Positions 1-4,479 of a stretch of 5,706 bases of DNA are shown in pieces. Each line of letters opens with the position of its first letter. Position 1 is the stretch's first letter. Source of the DNA: an uncultured Pseudomonadota bacterium (GTDB lineage Bacteria > Pseudomonadota > Gammaproteobacteria > Steroidobacterales > Steroidobacteraceae); contig CAMLGF010000118.1 of NCBI GenBank assembly GCA_946479515.1, positions 1-5,706 on the forward strand, given 5' to 3'. The notes below the pieces were generated by a model. That model was not told the DNA's origin and made no database searches. It was given only the letters and a program-made list of their open reading frames with translations. The position numbers and the translations under genes were made by a program.

Positions 1-2
1 TC

Positions 3-239
3 GATGTGCAGGTGCTGGACGATGGAGCGATCCGCTTCGTGGATCCGCACGGCGAGACGGTCGATCGCGTGCAGCCCGGATGCGCGCAGCCGCCGGGAGA
101 TGCCAGTCAGTTGCCGGCAGGGAAATACGAGACCGCCTGGCGCGGCGGACGCATGGACCTCGATCTCGCGGTCGATGCGCTCATGCAGCGGTCGCGGAGG
201 TGCGGGGACGTTCCAGCGGGAACGCAAACCGATAGCTAG
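3..239 (+). CDS. C-terminal end of an HNH/DUF222-type endonuclease-like protein (partial)
   Basis: This reading frame is open at the left edge and ends at TAG 237-239, so only about 78 C-terminal residues are present and the catalytic HNH motif would lie outside. The visible residues contain DDGAIRFVDPHGETVDR, then QPPGD..QLPA, then WRGGRMDLDLAVDALMQ. From memory of the family, this resembles the tail of DUF222/HNH-signature proteins, where a 'G.RFV.P.G' strand is followed by 'W.G.RMDY.LAV..L'. Such proteins usually have a longer stretch between 'QLPA' and 'W.G.RMD', so an internal loss of about 10-20 residues is possible and the gene may be decayed. The final residues (DVPAGT) are encoded by a small inverted repeat at 209-224. 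HNH genes of this kind are often multicopy, with a function that is poorly known. Family assignment rests on the tail alone and is moderate. Confidence 0.55.
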   Translation, partial: DVQVLDDGAIRFVDPHGETVDRVQPGCAQPPGDASQLPAGKYETAWRGGRMDLDLAVDALMQRSRRCGDVPAGTQTDS

Positions 240-270
240 GTCACGGCTCTTGAGGGCACGTCAACGTGAC
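240..270. promoter_or_regulatory. Nested inverted repeats after the HNH tail
   Basis: Two dyads overlap in the short gap before the start codon at 291. GTCACG (240-245) pairs perfectly with CGTGAC (265-270) across 19 bases, and CACGT (257-261) pairs with ACGTG (264-268) across two bases. The inner dyad, CACGTCAACGTG, looks like a protein-binding site. There is no T-run to make an intrinsic terminator on either strand. An operator for the frame at 291 is the simplest reading, but chance cannot be excluded for arms this short. Confidence 0.25.
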
Positions 271-290
271 ACTTCGCGCCGGAGGTCCCG

Positions 291-434
291 ATGGCTGTTA
301 GAACCCTGTTGATCGCGCTGCTGCTTTTTGCGGCCGCGAGCCCGACGGTGCCGCACTCGGCACGGCCGGAGGCTTTTCGGCCGGCGAACGTTCCCGCCGG
401 AACTGCGTCGGCGACATGCCCGCCTGCCGCTTGA
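291..434 (+). pseudogene. Signal-peptide start of a secreted protein, apparently truncated into antisense AraC sequence
   Basis: A 47-codon frame starts at ATG 291 and ends at TGA 432-434. It has a near-ideal Shine-Dalgarno GGAGG at 281-285, five bases before the ATG. The first 24 residues are a textbook Sec signal peptide: MAVRTLL, a hydrophobic IALLLFAAA core, then S-P-T-V-P-H-S-A as a cleavage region. After about residue 31 the frame runs antisense to the conserved C-terminus of the AraC regulator (the part encoding QFRRER, about 388-402), so the rest is unlikely to be an original coding sequence. I read it as the 5' end of a secreted-protein gene joined to the regulator's 3' end by deletion or rearrangement. 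It could instead be an intact small exported peptide. The ribosome binding site and signal peptide are seen directly; the truncation is inference. Confidence 0.4.
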
Positions 435-1236
435 ACGCCGTATTGAACAGACTGCTGCCGCCAAACCCGCACGAGTACGCAATCTCCGTCACGCTCATCG
501 CCGTCGACCGCAGCAACCGGCGCGCGCGATTGAGCCGCTGCGTCTGAATGTAGCGCACGAGACTCACGCCGAACGCCGCGCGGAATTCCTCAGCGAACCG
601 CGAGTGGGAGAGATTAGCCAGCCGATAGAGCGCCTTCGCCTCGATGCGCCGGGCAAGGTTTGCGTTGATGTAGGCGACCACGGCCGCGAAGCGATGCACC
701 TTGGCCACTCGCGGCGCGGCGCCCACGGCCTCACAGCGCTCGGCGAACAGCCGCGCCGTGAGGGAGAGAATGTGAGTGATCAGCCCGCGCGCGAGAATCC
801 GGTAATGCCGGCCGTCCGCGTCGAGGGCATGCAGCCGCAGCAGCAACTCGCGCAGCTGCGCGTCCTCGCCGAGCTTGTTGCAGCCGAGTTCCCTCGCCAG
901 GAAGAACGGCTCCAGCCACTGCGCGCACTCCTCAGGGTCGCCGAACAGCGAGCCACGGAAGTAGGTCACCACCGCGCCGCGATTGTCAGGCGTGGCCAGG
1001 ATGGGCTGATGGATGTCGCCCGCGTTGACGATGAACACGTCCCCCGGTTCGATCGGAATCTCCAGGTCCTGAATCATGTAAGTGCCGCGATCATGCGGCA
1101 CGTACGCGATCTCGAACTCCGGATGGCAATGCAGATAGCCGTAGTGTGGCATCAGCGGCGCGATGTGGCTGGTGCGCAGCGGGAAATCCGGGTCAGGGAA
1201 TGGAATGCGCGCGCGGAAGGGATCGGTTCGCACCAT
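298..1236 (-). CDS. AraC/XylS-family transcriptional regulator with N-terminal cupin sensor domain
   Basis: The 312-residue protein has the usual two-domain layout. Residues about 30-80 form a cupin-type AraC ligand-binding domain, with HCHPEFEIAYV, then GTYMIQDLEIPIEPGDVFIVNAGDIHQP. Residues about 185-283 carry the double helix-turn-helix: the first around ALYRLANLSHSRFAEEFRAAFG (202-223), and the second around MSVTEIAYSCGFGGSSLFNTAFKR (247-270), closing with GMSPTQFRRER. Family members bind a small effector, often a sugar or aromatic compound, and activate or repress adjacent genes. The ATG at 1234-1236 has no clear Shine-Dalgarno; a GTG follows it directly. The residues after 283 (SPAEKPPAVPS... 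to GF) are Pro/Ala-rich, unlike the family, and lie antisense to a signal-peptide frame, suggesting the native stop was lost. It is transcribed divergently from the secreted protein at 1341, its likely target. The effector cannot be told from sequence. Confidence 0.93.
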   Translation of the reverse strand: MVRTDPFRARIPFPDPDFPLRTSHIAPLMPHYGYLHCHPEFEIAYVPHDRGTYMIQDLEIPIEPGDVFIVNAGDIHQPILATPDNRGAVVTYFRGSLFGDPEECAQWLEPFFLARELGCNKLGEDAQLRELLLRLHALDADGRHYRILARGLITHILSLTARLFAERCEAVGAAPRVAKVHRFAAVVAYINANLARRIEAKALYRLANLSHSRFAEEFRAAFGVSLVRYIQTQRLNRARRLLRSTAMSVTEIAYSCGFGGSSLFNTAFKRQAGMSPTQFRRERSPAEKPPAVPSAAPSGSRPQKAAARSTGF

Positions 1237-1248
1237 GTCGCGATGATG

Positions 1249-1278
1249 TACCGGAAAAAAGTGAATGGCTACCGGAAA
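1249..1278 (+). promoter_or_regulatory. Candidate AraC-type operator: direct repeat TACCGGAAA at 21-base period
   Basis: The 9-base word TACCGGAAA occurs at 1249-1257 and again at 1270-1278, a start-to-start distance of exactly 21 bases, about two helical turns. AraC-family proteins classically bind tandem half-sites in direct orientation with this spacing. The pair sits in the 104-base gap between the divergent regulator and secreted-protein genes, with the first copy only 13 bases from the regulator's ATG. That position would suit autoregulation as well as control of the gene at 1341. Core promoter hexamers could not be assigned with confidence in this gap. The repeats are seen directly; the binding is inference. 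Confidence 0.5.
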
Positions 1279-1340
1279 CGCAGTCGTAGATCACCTGCAG
1301 AGGCGGCCGGATACTTCCCGAACTACTCGAGGAGGCATGC

Positions 1341-1979
1341 ATGCGTTCAAGCTCCGCGGCCGCGCTGGTCGGCGCGATGGTTCTGGTGGCGCAGCCCGGC
1401 GAAGCGGCCGGGCAGGCTATCCCACTCACGCCGGAGAATGTCGAGGTGGTCAACCGCAAGGTCGTGTTTGCCGACGGCATTGTCAGCCTCGACGCCTCCC
1501 AGGGCGCCGGTTTCGGCTGGATCCGCGGCCTCGACGTCAACGAAGGCTGCCTGGCCCTCGACGTGATGGGCACGAACGAGTTCGGCGCGAGTTTCGTCGG
1601 CATCGCATTCCGCGGCGCGGACAAGGACACCTACGACGCCGTATACGTCAGGCCGTTCGTCTTCCAGTCCGACAAGCCCGAGCAGGTCGCCAACGGCCTG
1701 CAGTACATGTCCATGCCGGACTTCGGCTGGCCGGTGCTGCGGCAACGGTCACCGGGTGTGTACGAGAAGTCGATCGGCTCGCGACCCAGCCCGGATGACT
1801 GGGTGCACCTGCGAGTGCAGTTCGGCAAAGGGCGCGTGCAGGTGTTCGTCAATCGCAGCCAGGCGCCACAGCTCGACGTGCCGCTGCTCAGCGCGCAGTC
1901 CGCCGGGCGGGTTGCGCTCTGGGTGGGCAACTATTCCAGGGGAACGTTTCGCAATCTGCGCCGGTGCGATGCTGACTAA
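1341..1979 (+). CDS. Secreted protein with a LamG/concanavalin-like (DUF1080-like) beta-sandwich domain
   Basis: The 212-residue protein starts at ATG 1341, five bases after AGGAGG (1330-1335). Residues 1-24 look like a Sec signal peptide (MRSSSAAALVGAMVLVAQ, then GEAAG), so it is probably exported. The rest is one beta-rich domain with two telling blocks: SFVGIAFRGADKDTYDAVYVRPF (84-106) and, near the end, WVHLRVQFGKGRVQVFVN (154-171), followed by LSAQSAGRVALWVGNYSRGTFRNLR. From knowledge of the fold, these match concanavalin-like/LamG domains related to DUF1080 (3-keto-disaccharide hydrolase-like), which bind or act on carbohydrates. I see no catalytic residues I can name, so a binding role is as likely as an enzymatic one. 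The divergent AraC regulator and the 21-base repeat operator suggest inducible expression. It converges on the next gene with 15 bases between stops and no visible terminator hairpin. Confidence 0.8.
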   Translation: MRSSSAAALVGAMVLVAQPGEAAGQAIPLTPENVEVVNRKVVFADGIVSLDASQGAGFGWIRGLDVNEGCLALDVMGTNEFGASFVGIAFRGADKDTYDAVYVRPFVFQSDKPEQVANGLQYMSMPDFGWPVLRQRSPGVYEKSIGSRPSPDDWVHLRVQFGKGRVQVFVNRSQAPQLDVPLLSAQSAGRVALWVGNYSRGTFRNLRRCDAD

Positions 1980-1994
1980 TCGCAGCAAACGGAC

Positions 1995-2630
1995 CTACTC
2001 CACCTTCAACGTATAGGTCACCGCCTGCGACATGCCCGGCAGGATGCCCCCGAAGTTGAGCGTGTGGGTCCCGCGGCTCAGCGGGCGCAACATGATGTAG
2101 TAGCCGTTCGCCGCCGACGGCGAGACGCCGCCGCTGGATAGGGCCGCCAGATCGAAGCAATCTTTCGTGGCCTGGCGATGCACTTCGAGGTGGTCGATGC
2201 GCTTGCCGTCGATCTCCAGCACCAGCGCCGTCACGTCGTCCGTGGACACGCGAGCCTCTTCCATGGCGCGCTCACAGCTCAGTGACTGCTCGTACTGCGG
2301 AAAGACCACGTAGTTGATCAGCGGAAAGAACAGATGCTTGCCCGCCGGCACCGTGCAGCTGCGGATCGTGCGATGCGTGCCATAGGTACCCGCGAGAAAC
2401 CACACCGGACCTGATTGCCTGAGGTGGCAGCGGCTGCCCGTCTTGTCCGCCACCGGACTCTCGTAGTGAGCGAAGGACCCCGCCCACTGCCACCAGGCGA
2501 CGGACCATTCCACCTGGCTGCGCTTGGCGATCTTTTCGGTAGGCGGCACCACGAGACCCGCGGCGCCGGCCACACCTGCGGCCACAAGGAGAAGAAGAGA
2601 ACGGGCCGCGAGCCGGGCGATGCGCTTCAT
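1995..2630 (-). CDS. Conserved secreted protein of unknown function (WWQW / GPVWFLAGT family)
   Basis: The 211-residue protein begins with a clear signal peptide (MKRIARLAARSLLLLVAAGV, residues 1-20, cleavage near AGAAG). The mature part has an aromatic block SVAWWQWAGS (43-52), then C68, QSGPVWFLAGTYG (72-84), C92 in SCTVPAGKHLFFPLIN (91-106), C119, C158, and a C-terminal beta-rich stretch NGYYIMLRPLSRGTHTLNFGG (175-195). Four cysteines suggest two disulfides in the periplasm or outside the cell. I recall similar 'KWWQWA...GPVWFL.G..G....R.CTVP.GKALFFP..N' proteins in several bacterial groups, all uncharacterised, so I give no function. An upstream ATG at 2732 would bury the signal peptide and overlap the preceding gene, so I chose 2630. 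No Shine-Dalgarno precedes it. The start is 19 bases after the transferase stop, so translational coupling is plausible. Confidence 0.8.
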   Translation of the reverse strand: MKRIARLAARSLLLLVAAGVAGAAGLVVPPTEKIAKRSQVEWSVAWWQWAGSFAHYESPVADKTGSRCHLRQSGPVWFLAGTYGTHRTIRSCTVPAGKHLFFPLINYVVFPQYEQSLSCERAMEEARVSTDDVTALVLEIDGKRIDHLEVHRQATKDCFDLAALSSGGVSPSAANGYYIMLRPLSRGTHTLNFGGILPGMSQAVTYTLKVE

Positions 2631-2649
2631 ATTGAAGGAGTGTGGCAGA

Positions 2650-3297
2650 TCACGCTTCGCCGCGCTCGAACACCGCCCGCTGCGCTTCGAACGCACGTCG
2701 ATAGGCCGGACGCGCCTGCGCACGGGCGACATAGGCGGCCAGGTTCGGGAACTCCTCCACCAGCGCCGTTCCCTTGAGACGCATCAGCACCGTGACCATC
2801 AAAAGGTCCCCCGCGCTGAACGCACCGTCCAGCCACTCGGCATCGCCCAGCCGGATAGATAGCTGCGACAGTCGGGCGCGAACCCGATCTGTCACCATCT
2901 GCTGCCGCTCCGCGTACCAGGGCCTGTCGCCCTCCGTGAATTTCGCGTACGTGAGATCGAGGATCGGGCATTCGATGGTATTCAGCGCGGCGAACATCCA
3001 GGTGACCGCGCGGGCGCGCGCCTTCACCTCCGCCGGCAGCAGCCCCGCGTGCTGCTCCGCGATGTAGTGCACGATCGCGCCGGTCTCGAACAGCGCTAGT
3101 TCGCCCTGCTGGTACGTGGGAATCTGCCCGAAGGGCTGCAGCGCCAGGTGCGCGGGCTGCTTCATCTGCGCAAAGGTCACCAGGCGCACGTCGTACGGCT
3201 GGCCCACCTCCTCCAGCGCCCAGCGCACGCGCATGTCGCGCGCGAGCCCCTGGCCGCGGTCCGGGGAGCGTTCGAAAGCGGTAATGGTTGGATTCAT
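2650..3297 (-). CDS. Glutathione S-transferase family protein
   Basis: This 215-residue protein has the normal length and two-domain layout of a cytosolic GST. The N-terminal thioredoxin-like domain (1-80) includes SPDRGQGLARDMRVRWALEE (11-30), the cis-proline in PFGQIPTY (P60), and the glutathione-binding FETGAI (70-75, E71-T72 in place of the usual E-S). The all-helical C-terminal domain contains FSAGDLLMVTVL (160-171), whose S161-x-x-D164 is the N-capping box, and ends with NLAAYVARAQARPAYRRAF. Such enzymes conjugate glutathione to electrophiles or reduce peroxides; the substrate is unknown. The frame is open further upstream to 3390, but ATG 3297 is preferred because GGAGAG lies four bases before it and the family begins there. 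The secreted WWQW protein follows 19 bases downstream, probably in the same transcript. Confidence 0.93.
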   Translation of the reverse strand: MNPTITAFERSPDRGQGLARDMRVRWALEEVGQPYDVRLVTFAQMKQPAHLALQPFGQIPTYQQGELALFETGAIVHYIAEQHAGLLPAEVKARARAVTWMFAALNTIECPILDLTYAKFTEGDRPWYAERQQMVTDRVRARLSQLSIRLGDAEWLDGAFSAGDLLMVTVLMRLKGTALVEEFPNLAAYVARAQARPAYRRAFEAQRAVFERGEA

Positions 3298-3427
3298 GGT
3301 CTCTCCGGCGGTGTGGCTCGAAGAGTTGTCGATCGGCGGTGGGGAATTTCGACGACGTTCCGGCTGGAACGTCGACGCCTCGCCTGCCACGCATCGTTCC
3401 TGAGTGAATGATCGTGTTGCTGGTTTT
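3298..3427. other. 130-base gap between acetyltransferase and glutathione S-transferase genes
   Basis: This gap lies between the acetyltransferase stop and the transferase start. It contains a strong hairpin (3353-3374) and, next to the transferase ATG, its GGAGAG ribosome binding site. I could not assign a convincing -35/-10 pair. Its length and the hairpin suggest that the transferase may have its own control rather than simple read-through from the acetyltransferase gene. Confidence 0.4.
3353..3374. repeat. Perfect 9-bp-stem inverted repeat upstream of the GST gene
   Basis: On the + strand CGACGTTCC (3353-3361) pairs perfectly with GGAACGTCG (3366-3374) across GGCT. There is no T-run on either side, so it is not a standard intrinsic terminator. 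It sits 56 bases before the transferase ATG and could be an operator or a structured 5' leader. The inner GTTCC-N4-GGAAC core also occurs at 210-223 and 390-403. Confidence 0.6.
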
Positions 3428-3949
3428 TCATTTCGACATCGGACCGACGGCCTTCTCCATCTTGTAGTCGTCCATCACGAAGCCGCCGCCGATGTCCATG
3501 ACCATCGCGTCGACGATCTTGAAGCCCAGGCGCTCGTAGGCCCGCACCGAGGCGTTGCCCTTGTTCACCGTCAGCCACAGGTGCGTCGCACCCCGCTCGC
3601 GGGCCATGCGCTCGATGAGCTCGAGCGCCTGCCGGCCCGCGCCCGAGCGGCGGTGCGCCGCGAGCAGATAGAGCTTGCTGATGAACACGCGCGCATCCGC
3701 CGCGTCGTGGTGGATCGCCGCGTAACCCACGCTCTCGCCGGACTGCTGGATCTGGAAGTACTCGTAGCCCGTGTCGATCTGCGCCTGCATCGCCGCCGCG
3801 GACTGGAATTTCGCCACCATATAGTCCACCTGCGCCTGACCGATGAGCGGCACGTAGTATTCGTTCCAGACTTCGTGCGCCATGCGTGCCACGTCGGCGA
3901 CTTGCGCCGCGGTGGTGACGGCTAGGAGCGTGGGAGTGGTGGGCATCAT
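3428..3949 (-). CDS. GNAT-family N-acetyltransferase
   Basis: As annotated from ATG 3949 (a second ATG follows at once) the protein has 173 residues, typical of a single-domain GNAT. N-terminal VWNEYYVPLIGQAQVDYMVAKF (27-48) forms the substrate-side helices. VFISKLYLLAAHRRSGAGRQAL (88-109) is the beta4/alpha3 acetyl-CoA site, with R100-x-x-G-x-G binding the pyrophosphate. TVNKGNASVRAYERLGF (127-143) is the motif B region before the last strands. It transfers acetyl from acetyl-CoA to an unknown amine, cytoplasmically. Start choice is uncertain: neither ATG has a Shine-Dalgarno, whereas GGAGG lies six bases before an in-frame TTG at 3994, which would add 15 residues (MRYWPCTRSACDDTP) that do not look family-like. 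The gene follows the small protein at 4199 on the same strand; the stop is 130 bases from the transferase start. Confidence 0.9.
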   Translation of the reverse strand: MMPTTPTLLAVTTAAQVADVARMAHEVWNEYYVPLIGQAQVDYMVAKFQSAAAMQAQIDTGYEYFQIQQSGESVGYAAIHHDAADARVFISKLYLLAAHRRSGAGRQALELIERMARERGATHLWLTVNKGNASVRAYERLGFKIVDAMVMDIGGGFVMDDYKMEKAVGPMSK

Positions 3950-3959
3950 CGGGGTGTCG

Positions 3960-3998
3960 TCACACGCAGACCGTGTGCATGGCCAGTATCGCAATCAT
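3960..3998 (-). CDS. Possible 12-codon leader peptide before the acetyltransferase
   Basis: A mini-frame reads M-I-A-I-L-A-M-H-T-V-C-V and stops with TGA (3960-3962), ten bases before the acetyltransferase ATG at 3949. It is directly preceded by GGAGGAG (3999-4005 on the minus strand), which is closer to the ATG than usual. A dyad (CACACG 3961-3966 with CGTGTG 3972-3977, five bases apart) lies inside its 3' half. The layout resembles a translated leader that could couple to the next gene, but the same Shine-Dalgarno may instead serve the in-frame TTG at 3994. No codon bias typical of amino-acid attenuation is visible. Support is weak. Confidence 0.15.
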   Translation of the reverse strand: MIAILAMHTVCV

Positions 3999-4004
3999 CT
4001 CCTC

Positions 4005-4022
4005 CAGTCGTAGCTACGACTG
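4005..4022. promoter_or_regulatory. 18-base perfect palindrome, candidate operator
   Basis: CAGTCGTAGCTACGACTG is a perfect palindrome with no spacer. It covers the last two codons and the TAG stop (4014-4016) of the small-protein gene and lies 55 bases upstream of the acetyltransferase ATG. No T-run follows in the direction of transcription, so a terminator is unlikely. A homodimeric repressor site is the natural reading, but the bound protein is unknown. Confidence 0.45.
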
Positions 4023-4199
4023 CGGTCGATCCTTGCTGACGCAGTGGATCACAAGACGATCCCGGCCGATGCTCTGTATCGCCTTCTTCGTTTCGTTCAT
4101 TGCGTAATGGCAGGCCTCTCGGGTCGAGAACTCCTGCGTGAACCCCGCGTTCGGAGTGGAGCTGCCGCCCTGGAAGAAAATAACGATCAAGACATACAT
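4014..4199 (-). CDS. Small conserved hypothetical protein (61 aa)
   Basis: A 61-residue protein starts at ATG 4199 with AGGAG seven bases before it (CAGGAGAGGCGAC-ATG), a good ribosome binding site. It opens with a short hydrophobic strand MYVLIVIFFQGG, then QEFSTREACHYAMNETKKAI, and ends with RLVIHCVSKDRPQS; cysteines at 30 and 53. The pattern 'YVLIV...TQEF....C..A......VVHCV.K' is one I recall from many short hypothetical proteins in proteobacteria, probably a compact alpha/beta fold with a disulfide or paired cysteines. The hydrophobic start is too short for a clear signal peptide or membrane anchor. No function is known to me. It is divergent from the broken VOC gene (55 bases between starts) and is the first gene of the minus-strand run. 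Confidence 0.65.
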   Translation of the reverse strand: MYVLIVIFFQGGSSTPNAGFTQEFSTREACHYAMNETKKAIQSIGRDRLVIHCVSKDRPQS

Positions 4200-4254
4200 G
4201 TCGCCTCTCCTGAATGTTCAACTACGGAGTAACCCACTACCCCAAGGAGACCCC

Positions 4255-4460
4255 ATGGCCCGCGTCATCACCGGATTCGTCCCGCATCTCTGGTACGTCA
4301 AGGAAGCCCGGGAAGCCGCCCGATTCTATACCCGCATCTTCCCTCGCTCGCGCATCGATCGCACTGGAAACTGGCCGGCGCCAACTCCGTGGACTGCGTC
4401 GAGTTCCGCCTGTTCGGCCAACCCTTCTTCGCGATGAGCGCCGGCCAACACGACGAGTGA
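4255..4460 (+). pseudogene. Broken VOC / PhnB-like (glyoxalase-fold) gene
   Basis: A good start (AAGGAG at 4244-4249, ATG at 4255) begins MARVITGFVPHLWYVKEARE, then AARFYTRIFPRSRIDR, the classic N-terminal beta-alpha of VOC/PhnB-like proteins ('PFLWF...EEAA.FY.SIF..S.I'). After about 4360 the frame becomes meaningless and stops at 4435-4437. In the third frame, 4374-4457 reads AGANSVDCVEFRLFGQPFFA and continues MSAGQHDE, the next conserved strand pair of the same family, then stops at TGA 4458-4460. The gene therefore carries a frameshift, lacks a stretch of about ten residues between the two blocks, and is missing the C-terminal half (the family is usually about 140-160 residues). The ribosome binding site remains intact, so the loss is probably recent. 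A sequencing indel could explain the frameshift but not the missing C-terminus. Confidence 0.75.
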
Positions 4461-4479
4461 GCGCCTATGATGGCACCTC

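Noticed and set aside
1305..1313. Possible third regulator half-site (GGCCGGATA)
   Set aside because: It shares only CCGGA with the repeat and its 35-base distance does not fit the 21-base period.
328..1566. Very long open frame on the + strand opposite the AraC gene
   Set aside because: It is the antisense of a well-supported AraC coding sequence in GC-rich DNA. Its translation is Arg/Ala-rich with no family features.
1980..1994. Shared terminator between the convergent genes
   Set aside because: The 15-base gap has no inverted repeat or T-run.
2631..2640. AAGGAG-like sequence beside the WWQW gene start
   Set aside because: It is on the + strand and so cannot serve the minus-strand gene; no + strand gene starts there.
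2627..3394. 255-codon minus-strand frame overlapping the GST gene
   Set aside because: It is a shifted frame over the GST, with Arg/Gly/Ala-rich low-complexity translation.
3404..3925. 173-codon + strand frame opposite the acetyltransferase
   Set aside because: Antisense shadow; rich in H, R, V and L with no recognisable motif, while the minus strand has clear GNAT motifs.
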